Of a stretch of DNA of 64,000 nucleotides, positions 34,086-43,171 are shown in pieces; position 1 is the stretch's first letter, and each line of letters starts with the position of its first letter. Source of the stretch: Halosolutus halophilus (GTDB lineage Archaea; Halobacteriota; Halobacteria; Halobacteriales; Natrialbaceae). The DNA is taken from positions 1,984,001 through 2,048,000 of the forward strand of contig NZ_CP094974.1 of assembly GCF_022869805.1 (NCBI RefSeq). The letters run 5' to 3'. The notes below the pieces were generated by a model. That model was not told the origin of the DNA, ran no database searches, and saw only the letters and a list, made by a program, of their open reading frames with translations. A program made the position numbers and the translations under genes.

Positions 34086-34119
34086 CGCTCGGCGACGCGA
34101 CTCCTCGCGTCGTCGAGCG
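34086..34119 (+). ncRNA. Long hairpin between tRNA-Leu and rpl18e
   Basis: CGCTCGGCGACGCGA (34086-34100) pairs over its full length with TCGCGTCGTCGAGCG (34105-34119), 15 pairs with a single G-U, closed by loop CTCC. A good Shine-Dalgarno GGAGG (34140-34144) and the rpl18e ATG (34151) follow, with a CGCAG-TTT-CGCAG direct repeat between. It may separate the tRNA from downstream mRNA during processing or act as a control hairpin for rpl18e; which is unknown. Confidence 0.6.
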
Positions 34120-34150
34120 GTCGCAGTTTCGCAGTATTTGGAGGAAACCA

Positions 34151-34504
34151 ATGAGTAGCAAGACCAATCCGAGGCTCACCGATCTCATCGCCGAGCTGAA
34201 GTCGACGTCCCGCGAGACGGACGCCGACGTCTGGCGAGACGTCGCGGATCGACTCGAGAAGCCCCGGCGCACCCACGCAGAGGTGAACCTGGGCCGCATC
34301 GAGCGATACGCACGCGAAGAAGAGACAGTCGTCGTCCCCGGCAAAGTGCTGGGCTCCGGCGCACTACAGAAGAACGTCACCGTCGCGGCCGTCGACTTCT
34401 CGTCCTCGGCCGAGACGAAGATCGATCAGGTCGGTGACCCAGTACCGCTCGAGCAGGCGCTCGAAGAGAACCCAGACGGAGCAAACGTGCGGGTGATTCG
34501 ATGA
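34151..34504 (+). CDS. rpl18e: Large-subunit ribosomal protein L18e (eL18)
   Basis: A 117-residue protein of the bacterial-L15-like fold in the 50S subunit. Seen: [40 protein letters not shown] and the conserved [20 protein letters not shown]. Start fixed by Shine-Dalgarno GGAGG. Its stop overlaps the rpl13 start by four bases (ATGA). Order rpl18e-rpl13-rps9 is standard in archaea. Confidence 0.97.
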   Translation: MSSKTNPRLTDLIAELKSTSRETDADVWRDVADRLEKPRRTHAEVNLGRIERYAREEETVVVPGKVLGSGALQKNVTVAAVDFSSSAETKIDQVGDPVPLEQALEENPDGANVRVIR

Positions 34505-34950
34505 GCATCGCAGAGTTCGACGCGGACGTCGTCGTCGACGCCCGCAACTGTATTCTCGGCCGCGTCGCCAGCGAGGTCGCCCAGCGCGCCCTCGACGGCG
34601 ATCGAGTCGCGATCGTCAACGCCGAAGACGCCGTCATCACCGGCGACAAGGAAGACGTCTTCGACACCTATCGGACGCGGCTCCAGCTCGGCTCCGACAG
34701 GGGGCCGAACTACCCGCGCCGGCCGGACACGATCTTCAAGCGGTCCGTCCGCGGAATGCTGCCGCACAAGAAGCCGCGCGGACGCGAGGCGTTCGACAAC
34801 GTCCGCGTCTACGTCGGCAACCCCTACGCGGACGACGACGAGCACGAGGCCGAGATCCTCGAAGACACGTCGCTGGATCGGCTGTCGAACATCCGCTTCG
34901 TCCACCTGGGCGAAGTCTCCGAACAACTCGGTGCTAACGTCACATGGTAA
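34501..34950 (+). CDS. rpl13: Large-subunit ribosomal protein L13 (uL13)
   Basis: A 149-residue 23S rRNA-binding protein. Seen: [40 protein letters not shown], and [20 protein letters not shown], the family core. Overlaps rpl18e at the start and rps9 at the end (7 bases), so translation of the three is coupled. Confidence 0.97.
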   Translation: MSIAEFDADVVVDARNCILGRVASEVAQRALDGDRVAIVNAEDAVITGDKEDVFDTYRTRLQLGSDRGPNYPRRPDTIFKRSVRGMLPHKKPRGREAFDNVRVYVGNPYADDDEHEAEILEDTSLDRLSNIRFVHLGEVSEQLGANVTW

Positions 34951-35342
34951 CCAACACGAGTGGCAAGAAAAAGACCGCCGTCGCTCGCGCCACCGTGCGC
35001 GAGGGCGATGGTCGCGTGCGAATCAACTCCAAGCCGGTCGAACTGGTCGATCCGGAGATGTCCCGTCTCAAGATGCTCGAACCGTTCCGCATCGCCGGCG
35101 AGGACCTGCGCAGCGAGATGGATATCGAGGTCCACGTCGAGGGTGGCGGAATTAGCGGCCAGGCAGACGCCGTCCGCACCGCCATCGCACGCGGGATCGT
35201 CCAGCACACGAACGACGCCGAACTCCGTGACGCGTTCATGGAGTTCGATCGCTCGCTGCTGGTCAACGACGTTCGCCAGTCCGAACCGAAGAAGTGGGGC
35301 GGCCCGGGCGCTCGGGCGCGCTACCAGAAGTCCTACCGCTAA
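34944..35342 (+). CDS. rps9: Small-subunit ribosomal protein S9 (uS9)
   Basis: A 132-residue protein whose C-terminal tail contacts P-site tRNA. Seen: [40 protein letters not shown] and the tail [17 protein letters not shown] with the invariant terminal arginine. Start overlaps the end of rpl13. Confidence 0.98.
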   Translation: MVTNTSGKKKTAVARATVREGDGRVRINSKPVELVDPEMSRLKMLEPFRIAGEDLRSEMDIEVHVEGGGISGQADAVRTAIARGIVQHTNDAELRDAFMEFDRSLLVNDVRQSEPKKWGGPGARARYQKSYR

Positions 35343-35357
35343 GGTGATTCAATCATG

Positions 35358-35549
35358 ATGGTACCGGTCCGGTGTTTCACCTGTGGTAACGTCGTCGGCG
35401 AACACTGGGAGGAGTTCGACGAGCGAGCAAACGAGGGCGACGAGGATCCCGAAGCGGTTCTCGACGAACTCGGCGTCGATCGCTACTGCTGTCGGCGCAT
35501 GCTCGTCTCACACACCGACCTCGTCGACGTCGTCGCTCCGTACCAGTAA
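35358..35549 (+). CDS. rpoN: RNA polymerase subunit N (Rpo10)
   Basis: A 63-residue zinc-binding subunit equivalent to RPB10. The atypical zinc motif is complete: [18 protein letters not shown] (C-x2-C) and [17 protein letters not shown] (CC). Two ATGs are adjacent (35355 and 35358); the second gives the usual [10 protein letters not shown] start. Between rps9 and rpoK, the normal archaeal order. Confidence 0.97.
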   Translation: MVPVRCFTCGNVVGEHWEEFDERANEGDEDPEAVLDELGVDRYCCRRMLVSHTDLVDVVAPYQ

Positions 35550-35552
35550 CCC

Positions 35553-35738
35553 ATGCAACAGGAACGACACAACCGATACGAGAAAGCACGGATCCTCGGC
35601 GCGCGAGCGCTGCAGGTGTCCTACGGCGCCCCGGTGTTGATCGAGACGGATCAGACGGAGCCGATCCTGATCGCCGCCGAAGAGTACGACGCGGGCGTGT
35701 TGCCGTTCACCGTCAAGCGGGGCTACGATCGAAAATGA
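35553..35738 (+). CDS. rpoK: RNA polymerase subunit K (Rpo6)
   Basis: A 61-residue subunit equivalent to RPB6/bacterial omega. Signature [20 protein letters not shown] followed by PVLIE and a C-terminal [14 protein letters not shown]. Length is typical for archaea. Its TGA overlaps the eno start (ATGA), coupling the two. Confidence 0.97.
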   Translation: MQQERHNRYEKARILGARALQVSYGAPVLIETDQTEPILIAAEEYDAGVLPFTVKRGYDRK

Positions 35739-36946
35739 CGCTCATTACCGACGTCCGACTCCGGCGGATCCTCGACTCGCGAGGGAACCCGACGGTCGAG
35801 GCCGACGTGGTGACCGAAAGCGGCGGTTTCGGCCGTGCCGCAGCACCGAGCGGAGCCAGCACCGGCGAGTACGAGGCCGTCGAGCGACCGCCGACCGAGG
35901 CGATCGCCGCGGCTCGCGACCACGCCGTCCCGCGACTCGTCGGGGAGGCCTACGCAGGCAACCAGCGCGAAGTCGACGCCATCCTGCACGCCGCGGACGG
36001 CACCGACGACTTCTCCGAGATCGGTGCCAACAGCGCGGTCGCGATCTCGATGGCCGCTGCGAAAGCCGGTGCCGACGTCCTCGGTGCCCCGCTCTTTCAG
36101 CACCTCGGCGGTACGTTCCGCGGCGAAAACTTCCCGATCCCGTTGGGCAACGTCGTCGGCGGCGGCGAACACGCCGCCGACGCGACCGACATTCAAGAGT
36201 TCCTCGCCGCGCCCGTCGGCGCGCCGAGCGTCGAGGACGCCGTCTTCGCCAACGCCGCCGTCCACGCCGCCGTCGCAGACCTCCTCGAGGAACGCGACGA
36301 ACCCGCCGGCAAGGGTGACGAAGGCGCGTGGGCACCGTCGATCGACGACGGCGAGGCGTTCGAGATCGTCGACGAGGCGGTCTCGATGGTCGCCGACGAG
36401 GTCGGCTTCGAGATCGGCTTCGGGCTCGACGTCGCGGCCGCCGAGATGTACGACGACGACTCGGAAACCTACGAGTACGAGTCAGCCGGCACCAGCCGCG
36501 ACACGGACGAGCAGATCGACTACATCGCCGACCTCGTCGACGAGTACGACCTCATCTACGTCGAGGACCCGCTCGACGAGAACGACTACGACGCCTTCGC
36601 GGATCTCACCGATCGGGTCGGGGAGCAGACCTTGATCTGCGGCGACGATCTGTTCGTCACCAATACCGATCGGCTCGTCGAGGGGATCGATCGCGGCGCG
36701 GCAAACAGCATCCTGATCAAGCCCAACCAGATCGGAACGCTGACCGACGCCTTCGACGCGATCGAACTCGCGACGAAGAACGGCTACGACTCGGTCGTCT
36801 CTCACCGCTCGGGCGAGACCGAGGACACGACGATCGCACACCTCGCCGTCGCGACCAACGCGCCGTTCATCAAGACGGGCACGGTCGGAGGCGAGCGAAC
36901 CGCCAAGCTCAACGAGCTCGTAAGAATCGCAGACGACGCGACATGA
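35735..36946 (+). CDS. eno: Enolase (2-phosphoglycerate dehydratase)
   Basis: A 403-residue glycolytic/gluconeogenic enzyme. Start [38 protein letters not shown] loop; metal ligands in [22 protein letters not shown] and CGDDLFVTN; catalytic lysine in [14 protein letters not shown]; and [18 protein letters not shown]. Its place between polymerase subunit and rps2 genes is conserved in archaea and would link central metabolism with translation capacity. Overlaps both neighbours by four bases. Confidence 0.97.
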   Translation: MTLITDVRLRRILDSRGNPTVEADVVTESGGFGRAAAPSGASTGEYEAVERPPTEAIAAARDHAVPRLVGEAYAGNQREVDAILHAADGTDDFSEIGANSAVAISMAAAKAGADVLGAPLFQHLGGTFRGENFPIPLGNVVGGGEHAADATDIQEFLAAPVGAPSVEDAVFANAAVHAAVADLLEERDEPAGKGDEGAWAPSIDDGEAFEIVDEAVSMVADEVGFEIGFGLDVAAAEMYDDDSETYEYESAGTSRDTDEQIDYIADLVDEYDLIYVEDPLDENDYDAFADLTDRVGEQTLICGDDLFVTNTDRLVEGIDRGAANSILIKPNQIGTLTDAFDAIELATKNGYDSVVSHRSGETEDTTIAHLAVATNAPFIKTGTVGGERTAKLNELVRIADDAT

Positions 36947-37731
36947 CAGACAACGACGCATCCCAGGAAGGGCTCGACGCCGCCGAGGAGGAGATCGACG
37001 AGGAGCCAGCCGAAGGGGCTGGCCCCGCCGCCGAACCCGAGGAGGACGTCGAGCCAGCAGACGAACAGCCAGCCGAGGCCGACAGCGAGGCCGAGGCCGA
37101 ACCGGAAGACGAGGGCCCTACACTCGACGACGACGTGATGTCGGACGAGGAAGCGGACCTGCTGATCCCCGTCGAGGACTACCTCGGCGCCGGTGCCCAC
37201 ATCGGCACTCAGCAGAAGACCGAGGACATGGAGCGGTTCATCCACCGCGTCCGGACCGACGGTCTCTACGTGCTGGACGTCTCGAAGACCGACAGCCGCA
37301 TCCGCACGGCCGCCGACTTCCTCGCGAACTACAACCCCGAACAGATCCTCGTCACTTCGAGCCGTCAGTACGGGCGGTTCCCGGCGGAGAAGTTCGCCGA
37401 AGCCGTGGGCGCTCGCGCCCGCACCGGCCGCTTCATCCCCGGCACGCTCACGAACCCGAAGTACGACGGCTACATCGAACCCGACGTCCTCGTCGTCACC
37501 GACCCGATCGGCGACGCCCAGGCCGTCAAGGAGGCCATCACGGTCGGCATCCCGGTCATCGCGATGTGTGACTCGAACAACCAGACCAGCAACGTCGACC
37601 TCGTCGTCCCGACGAACAACAAGGGTCGCAAGGCCCTCTCGGTCGTCTACTGGCTGCTCGCGAACGAAGTCCTCGATCGACGCGGCGCCGAGCCGTCCTA
37701 CTCGCTCGAGGACTTCGAGAGTATGGTCTGA
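36943..37731 (+). CDS. rps2: Small-subunit ribosomal protein S2 (uS2) with acidic extension
   Basis: A 262-residue protein. The core starts near residue 75 ([20 protein letters not shown]) and includes [38 protein letters not shown] and [20 protein letters not shown]. Before it lies a roughly 70-residue low-complexity acidic segment built of Glu, Ala, Asp and Pro; archaeal S2 normally has only a short lead. The start codon overlaps the eno stop (ATGA), so the extension is genuinely translated if the coupling is real. Last gene of the operon. Confidence 0.96.
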   Translation: MTDNDASQEGLDAAEEEIDEEPAEGAGPAAEPEEDVEPADEQPAEADSEAEAEPEDEGPTLDDDVMSDEEADLLIPVEDYLGAGAHIGTQQKTEDMERFIHRVRTDGLYVLDVSKTDSRIRTAADFLANYNPEQILVTSSRQYGRFPAEKFAEAVGARARTGRFIPGTLTNPKYDGYIEPDVLVVTDPIGDAQAVKEAITVGIPVIAMCDSNNQTSNVDLVVPTNNKGRKALSVVYWLLANEVLDRRGAEPSYSLEDFESMV

Positions 37732-37752
37732 GCGGATTCGGATTTGTAGCGT

Positions 37753-37758
37753 GATTTT
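37753..37758 (+). terminator. T tract after rps2
   Basis: The sequence GATTTTTCC starts about 22 bases after the rps2 stop; T runs of this size are scarce in this GC-rich DNA and act as archaeal terminators. A bulged hairpin (CCTCGATCGG with CCGATCGGAGG, 37791-37811) follows and might be a backup or a separate element. Confidence 0.4.
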
Positions 37759-37920
37759 TCCGTCGACTCGCCCCTCGAGCCACGCGGCCACCTCGATCGG
37801 CCGATCGGAGGCCTGCACCCGATCGATCAGCCCCGTCTACGCCGGGCCGGTAGAACCAGCCCCGTCCGCGCCGAATCGGCGGAGCGACAGAATTAGGTGC
37901 TGACCGCCGGAAGTGCCGAT

Positions 37921-38049
37921 ATGATCGAGTCCCTCTTCGAGTTCGAGCAGGAGACGCTGCCGCCGGCCGTCGTCCTCTCGACCCTGGCACTGATTGCACT
38001 GTTCGCTGTCGGGATCGCCTACCGACTGCTTGCGATCGTCGCGTTCTAA
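37921..38049 (+). CDS. 42-residue single-helix membrane peptide
   Basis: An intact frame beginning MIESLFEFEQETLPPAVVLS with one long hydrophobic segment (residues about 15-42: ALIALFAVGIAYRLLAIVAF at the end) and a short acidic N terminus. It is typical of the small membrane proteins seen in haloarchaea. No family recognised. It is the first gene of the accessory insert between rps2 and mvk. Whether it is expressed is unknown. Confidence 0.5.
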   Translation: MIESLFEFEQETLPPAVVLSTLALIALFAVGIAYRLLAIVAF

Positions 38050-38361
38050 CGGGCCAGCGTCGAGACGGAATCGTGTGAATACAGGGCATCAACTGGAAAG
38101 TACCATGTCACGATCGGTACCGTCTGGAGCACAGACCGAACCCATCGCGGCCACGCGATCGCCGTGATGGCACTCGTCGTCGGCATCGGACTGTACACCG
38201 TCTACGTCGGTAGAGTCCGCCCCGGGCAGAGCGATCGAGCGAGCGAGGAGACGACGATCGACCTCGTCTGGGAGGACCTGGAAGACGGGGAGCGCGGCGT
38301 CTTTCCCGTCTGCGAGTCCGGCATGGACGGGAAGATGGTGGAGGCGATCGTTACAGGGTAA
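38050..38361 (+). other. Open segment of an unrecognised, possibly decayed gene
   Basis: An uninterrupted plus-strand frame follows the 42-residue gene's stop codon. From ATG 38167 it gives MALVVGIGLYTVYVGRVRPG (one hydrophobic stretch) and then an acidic soluble part DLVWEDLEDGERGVFPVCES, ending at TAA 38361. It has no start signal of quality, and its end abuts a truncated gene on the other strand, so it may be a remnant. No family recognised. Confidence 0.3.
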
Positions 38362-38387
38362 GTTCCCGCCTTTTCCCCTGTATCAGT

Positions 38388-38651
38388 TACTGCACGCGCG
38401 GTGATTTCACCACTTTCGGGTCCTGTCGCATCTGGGCGATGGGCCGTGTTCTGCAGACCGACGCCGTACATCGGCCAGTCACTACCCGGCGATTCCTCGT
38501 CAAGTTCCTCACCATCACCGCCATCGTCCTCGCCATTCTCACTATTGCCGGTTTCGTCGCTTCCGAAACAGCCAGCGAGGGCAGTTGTGCCCGCAACCCC
38601 TGCACAGGTACCGAGCCATCGTCGCCGCGTCTGTGAGACCCGATCAGTCAT
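38388..38651 (-). pseudogene. Truncated Tat-lipoprotein of the PQQ/beta-propeller type
   Basis: From ATG 38649-38651 the frame encodes a twin-arginine lipoprotein signal (SQTRRRWLGTCAGVAGTTAL then AGC lipobox), an acidic linker (GEDDGGDGEELDEE) and the opening blade DWPMYGVGLQNTAHRPDATG, which is how haloarchaeal PQQ-like beta-propeller (BamB-like) proteins start. Homology-like sequence stops about residue 88 and the rest of the roughly 400-residue protein is missing; the frame then runs into unrelated sequence antisense to the segment above. A deletion or rearrangement remnant. Confidence 0.7.
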
Positions 38652-38842
38652 TGCCTGTCCGCACAAACACTTCAAATAAATAACTCTCCCAATACGGATT
38701 ACTAGAAAAAAGACGGATGATAGGGGCGGTAGTTGCTCATCGATACCCCACGTCGGGGCTGCTTCCATCGCGATCGTCGCACGACCTCGCGTATCGGGCG
38801 ATCGCGTTCGAGGCCGACCGACTCGCGGCCATCGAGTCGGGG

Positions 38843-39835
38843 TCAGCTTTGTGACGGTCGCTCCGGTTGTCGTGCAGGCTCCGACGGCGCTGTCTCCGCG
38901 AGGGTGCGGTCGTAAACGGCACGCAGACGCGCCCCCATCTCGTCGATGGTGTAGCCGGTGATCCGGTCTCTCCCGTCCGCACGCTCGTCGCGTTCGAGGA
39001 CCGCGGCCAGTCGATCGCGGAGCGCGCCTTCCTCGTCCGCGACGAACGAGTTCGAGACGTTCGCGAGCACCGATCGAGCGAAGCCGACGTCGCGGGAGAC
39101 GACAGGGACGTTGCAGGCGGCGGCCTCCTTGATCGTCATCGGACCGCTTTCGAACCGCGACGTGATCAGGACGGCGTCGGCAGCGTTCAGGTAGTGCGGA
39201 ACCGCCTCGTAGGGCTGGTTGGCGACGGTCCGCAGGCTGACCTCGCGCTCGAGGCCGTCGACGACGCGTCTCGCCAGCGGGTAGTTCTTCTCCTCGCGAG
39301 CAGGGGCGTACGGGAAGAGGACGATTCGTTCGTCGGTTTCCCAGCCGACGCGCTCGCGCGCTTCGCCCCTGGGAATCGGTCGAAACTGCGACGTATCGAC
39401 GGGGAACGGGACGACGTGGCAGGGCCGATCGACCCGATCGGCCATCGCGTTCGAGGGTACGACGACGGAATCGGCCCGGGCCGTGAACCGCTCGATCACC
39501 GGGGCGTAGGGATTGTCGCGGAACTCGCCGCCCCAGAGCGTACAGACGACCTCTAGATCGGTCCGCGAGAGCATCGACGATGCGACGGCGAAGGGAGCGG
39601 TGAGGCCGTAGTTGGCGTGGACGAGATCGTAGTCGCCGCCCGCTTCCCGGAGCACTCGTGGGAGGTATCGAGCGTAATCGAGCGACGTCCGCCGCTCGAC
39701 GTCGTTCTCGAGTGCGCGGTGTTCGCCGGGGACCGGCAGGGTCGTCACCTCGACGTCGGCTCGCTCGAGGGCAGCCACCTGGCTCCGGTAGAAGCTCCGC
39801 CAGTCGGTCGTCGTGAGGCTCAGGACGCGTCTCAT
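38843..39835 (-). CDS. Glycosyltransferase family 4-type protein
   Basis: A 330-residue GT-B glycosyltransferase starting MRRVLSLTTTDWRSFYRSQV. The C-terminal donor-binding half shows IVLFPYAPAREEKNYPLARR, DAVLITSRFESGPMTIKEAA (E-x7-E type motif) and ACNVPVVSRDVGFA, typical of GT4 enzymes. It likely transfers a sugar for cell-surface glycan or glycoprotein assembly. An upstream GTG (39847) is possible, but the ATG at 39833-39835 starts the fold. The frameshifted DUF354-type gene ends nine bases upstream on the same strand. Confidence 0.88.
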   Translation of the reverse strand: MRRVLSLTTTDWRSFYRSQVAALERADVEVTTLPVPGEHRALENDVERRTSLDYARYLPRVLREAGGDYDLVHANYGLTAPFAVASSMLSRTDLEVVCTLWGGEFRDNPYAPVIERFTARADSVVVPSNAMADRVDRPCHVVPFPVDTSQFRPIPRGEARERVGWETDERIVLFPYAPAREEKNYPLARRVVDGLEREVSLRTVANQPYEAVPHYLNAADAVLITSRFESGPMTIKEAAACNVPVVSRDVGFARSVLANVSNSFVADEEGALRDRLAAVLERDERADGRDRITGYTIDEMGARLRAVYDRTLAETAPSEPARQPERPSQS

Positions 39836-39843
39836 GGTCACTG

Positions 39844-40934
39844 TCACCGGGGTGGAATCCGATCGCCTCGCTCCCGCGTGACCGGCGTCGGTTCGCTGAC
39901 GTCGTCGAGCAACTGGCTGGTCACGTACTCGGTCACGTCGATCGACTCCGCGAGGAGCGTCTCGCGTCGGTTCGCCCAGGTTGCGCGGGCGTTCGAGTTA
40001 CGACTGATCCGTTCGATGACGTCGATGCCCAGTCTTCGCGATCCGTATGAAACGATCGGACGAGGCCGTACTCCTCGAGCGCTCGAAACTTCCCCATCTC
40101 GTCCGGTCCCGCGAACGGGCTGATGCGGACGGTCGGGGTCCCGAGAATCCCCGCCTCGAGCGTCGTCGTCGCGACCTCGCCGACGACGATGTCGGCGAAC
40201 GCCAGCAGGTGGTGGAAGGCTGCCGACGGGATGGGAAGCGGTTCGCATCCGTCGGGGACCGGGCCCCCGCGCTCGTCGGAGACGTACACCCGTCCCTCGG
40301 AGGCGAGTTCGTCGACGATCTCGCGGCGCCCCTCGGGAGAGATGCCCTCTTTCCCGATATCGTGATTTCCCTCCCACGCACCGAAGCGGAGGACCGCGTA
40401 CCGTTCGTCTGGGTCGACGCCGTGTCGTCGCAGGATCGCCGGATCCGGTTCGAACCGATCGGGGTGGAGGTAGGCGAGTTCGTGGTAGCCGGGGTAGGTA
40501 ACGTGATCGTCGCCGTACGCTTCGCGGAAACTGACGGGCGTATAGAGCACGTCCGCGAAGGGAAGGGTCAGCCGGTTCCCACCGTTGACCGCCGTTTCGG
40601 TGTCGACGTAGACGTGGCTCTCCGCGCCGACCAGCGTCGCGACGTGCGTCGCCGCGATCCCGTGGCTGGTGACGATGTACTCCGGATCGATCGCGCGTGC
40701 CCGTCGGAAGAGCCGTGCCTCGTACCGTAGCTGCGTCACTCCCAGCTCGAGCCAGCTGTCGGGTTCCGGACAGAGAAGTTCGTGACCGATGTCGTAGGCG
40801 TCGAGGAGACGGCTGGTAACGCCCTTTTCCCGGGCGAACACGTGGACGTCGTGTCCCGCGGACTCGAGTTCACGAATCACGTGTTTGAAGAAGTGGACGT
40901 TCGCCGCGTGCTGTATCGTGATGATGCAATCCAT
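39844..40934 (-). pseudogene. DUF354/glycosyltransferase-like gene with a frameshift
   Basis: The ATG at 40932-40934 starts MDCIITIQHAANVHFFKHVI and continues as a GT-B-like DUF354 protein (VHVFAREKGVTSRLLDAYDI, TSHGIAATHVATLVG, VVGEVATTTLEAGILGTPTV) to about 40025. There the family sequence jumps to the next frame: ...SFHTDREDW in one frame, IDVIERISRNSNARATWANR in the other, ending at TGA 39844. One missing base at about 40020-40030 explains it. It is either a true pseudogene or a sequence error; the rest is intact and in an operon with the following GT4 gene. Confidence 0.75.
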
Positions 40935-41162
40935 ACGCGTGAGCGTGAGACCCTCGAGACAGCAGCTGCGGATTATTATACGGATATTACGGCCGTACTG
41001 GCGCACGAAACTATTCATCATCGGACCCGGATCCGGCGATCGATCGTTCTCTCTTCCACAGTGGAGTGCAATCGACCGACCTGCTCGAGATCGAGTATCG
41101 CCGAACGGATCCGACTGGTGTGAGGCGGTAGCCCCCCGGAACCGCCCATCAGGTCCGGGAAA

Positions 41163-42086
41163 TCACGACGATGCCGTCGCGATCAGTTCTTCGACGAGTT
41201 CGGCCGCGTCGATCGCCGTCGTGCCGAAGACGTAGGTGGCCGGTTCGATCCCGAACGCGCCCCGATGATAGGCGACGAGCGGCACGCTGCCCCGATCGTC
41301 GAACCGCGATCGGAGGTGTGCGCACCGATCGTCGTAGTCGGCGTCGAACTCGAGGGGGTCGATTCCGAGCGATCGGGCGGCGTCGAGAATCGCGTCGTCG
41401 GTCGCGATATTCGTCGCCCCGCGGACCTCGGGGTCGACGTCGGTGGCGGCGAGGATCGCCGTGGCGACGTGTTTCGAAGCGCCGAACTCCGGATTCGCGG
41501 GAATTTCGATTCGACCGCCGATCGCGTAGATCCGGCCGGGGATCGCGGCGACGTCGGTCTCGTCGTGCGGTTCGGACAGGCACATGCCGACGTTGGTCCC
41601 GACGTTCGGGACGAAGTCGGCCATGCCGGGGACTGAGGCGAGCGTGCGCGCTGCCGTGCGGACGGTCGCGAGCACGTCGCGCTCGGCTCGGACGTCCGGA
41701 TCGAGGCCGCGGACACAGAGGTCACAGCCAAGCCCCCTGAGTTCCGGCATCTCCTCCTCGTGGAGTTCGCAGATCGGTCCCCGGTCCTCGAGTTGGCGAA
41801 CGAGCGACAGCAGTTCGGCGAGCGCGTCGTAGCCGTCCATGTCGCCGCTTGCCAGCCCCTCGGCGATTCGATCGGCGGTCGCCACGGTGTTCGGATCCCC
41901 GCGGAAGCGATCGTCGCCCTCCGGATCGCCGCTGACGTACTTGCTGACTGCAGCCTGCGTCACGCCGAGGTTGGCGGCGATCTCCTGCTGAGTGAGGCCG
42001 CGATCGGCGAGCCGTCGGGCGAGCATCCCGCGCACCGTCGGCAGGAACCGCTCGACGACGAGTTCGCTCGGCAAGACCAGTGACAT
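41163..42086 (-). CDS. HTH-ThiN regulator (thiamine-phosphate synthase family, ThiR-like)
   Basis: A 307-residue protein with an N-terminal helix-turn-helix (LADRGLTQQEIAANLGVTQA then AVSKYVSG, about residues 22-50) and a C-terminal ThiN domain (VPNVGTNVGMCLSEPHDETD, AIPGRIYAIGGRIEIPANPE, FGASKHVATAIL). In archaea ThiN can be an enzyme (thiamine-phosphate synthase) or the sensor domain of the thiamine regulator ThiR; the fused HTH makes the regulator more likely. The ATG 42084-42086 was chosen. It is divergent from mvk with 98 bases between. Confidence 0.85.
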   Translation of the reverse strand: MSLVLPSELVVERFLPTVRGMLARRLADRGLTQQEIAANLGVTQAAVSKYVSGDPEGDDRFRGDPNTVATADRIAEGLASGDMDGYDALAELLSLVRQLEDRGPICELHEEEMPELRGLGCDLCVRGLDPDVRAERDVLATVRTAARTLASVPGMADFVPNVGTNVGMCLSEPHDETDVAAIPGRIYAIGGRIEIPANPEFGASKHVATAILAATDVDPEVRGATNIATDDAILDAARSLGIDPLEFDADYDDRCAHLRSRFDDRGSVPLVAYHRGAFGIEPATYVFGTTAIDAAELVEELIATASS

Positions 42087-42184
42087 TGCCCCCGGATTCG
42101 GCCGACGAGGACATAAGTCCAGCCACCGCGACCCCGACCGTCGGACACAGAAGCTATTAACCGTCGTCGTGCGAACCGCCGGGC

Positions 42185-43171
42185 ATGACACGTTCGAGCG
42201 CCCCCGGGAAGGTGTACTTGTTCGGGGAGCACGCGGTGGTTTACGGCGAGCCCGCCGTCCCATGTGCGATCGAGCGGCGGGCGCGGGTCGAGGTGCAACG
42301 ACGCGACGACGGACGGCTCCGGGTCAATGCGGAGGACCTCAGCCTCGACGGGTTCACGGTCGAGTACGGAGCGACGGCCGATAGCCAGCCCGACGTCGAC
42401 GTTCCGGAATCGCTGGTGACGGCGGCGACGCAGTACGTCGACGGCGCGATCGAACAGGTACGCGAGGTGACCGGCGCGGAGGACGTCGGCTTCGACGTGA
42501 CCATCGAGAGCGACATTCCGCTGGGTGCGGGACTCGGGTCGTCCGCGGCCGTCGTGGTCGCAGCCATCGACGCCGCCACTCGCGAACTCGGCGTCGCGCT
42601 CGACACCGACGACCTCGCCGAGCGCGCCTTCCGGACCGAGTACGCTGTCCAGGAGGGACAGGCCTCGCGTGCGGACACGTTCTGTTCGGCCACCGGCGGC
42701 GCGGTCAGGGTCGAGGGCGACGACTGCCGATCGATCGAGGCACCCGATCTGCCGATCGTGATCGGCTTCGACGGCGGCGCTGGCGATACGGGTGAACTGG
42801 TGGCGGGCGTCCGCGGCCTGCGCGACGAGTACGAGTTCGCGGCGGATACGGTCGAGGCGATCGGTGACGTCGTCCGGAACGGCGAACAGGCGCTCGCGGA
42901 CGGCGACCTCGCGGAACTCGGGCGGCTGATGGACTTCAACCACGGCCTCCTGTCGGCGCTGGGCGTCTCCTCGCGGTCGCTCGACGCGATGGTCTGGGCG
43001 GCACGTGACGCCGAGGCCTACGGCGCGAAACTGACCGGCGCCGGCGGCGGCGGCTGTATCGTCGCCCTTGATCCGACCGACGAGACCGAGACGGCCCTCT
43101 CCTTCACGCCGGGCTGTGAGAACGCCTTCCGCGCGGAACTGGCCGATACGGGGGTGAAACAGCTCGAATGA
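42185..43171 (+). CDS. mvk: Mevalonate kinase
   Basis: A 328-residue GHMP kinase phosphorylating mevalonate in isoprenoid (archaeal ether lipid) synthesis. Seen: APGKVYLFGEHAVVYGEPAV, ATP loop DIPLGAGLGSSAAVVVAAID with the catalytic region, and the C-terminal KLTGAGGGGCIVAL. Overlaps the ipk start by four bases (ATGA). In many haloarchaea mvk follows rps2 directly; here 4.4 kb of other genes intervene. Confidence 0.96.
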   Translation: MTRSSAPGKVYLFGEHAVVYGEPAVPCAIERRARVEVQRRDDGRLRVNAEDLSLDGFTVEYGATADSQPDVDVPESLVTAATQYVDGAIEQVREVTGAEDVGFDVTIESDIPLGAGLGSSAAVVVAAIDAATRELGVALDTDDLAERAFRTEYAVQEGQASRADTFCSATGGAVRVEGDDCRSIEAPDLPIVIGFDGGAGDTGELVAGVRGLRDEYEFAADTVEAIGDVVRNGEQALADGDLAELGRLMDFNHGLLSALGVSSRSLDAMVWAARDAEAYGAKLTGAGGGGCIVALDPTDETETALSFTPGCENAFRAELADTGVKQLE

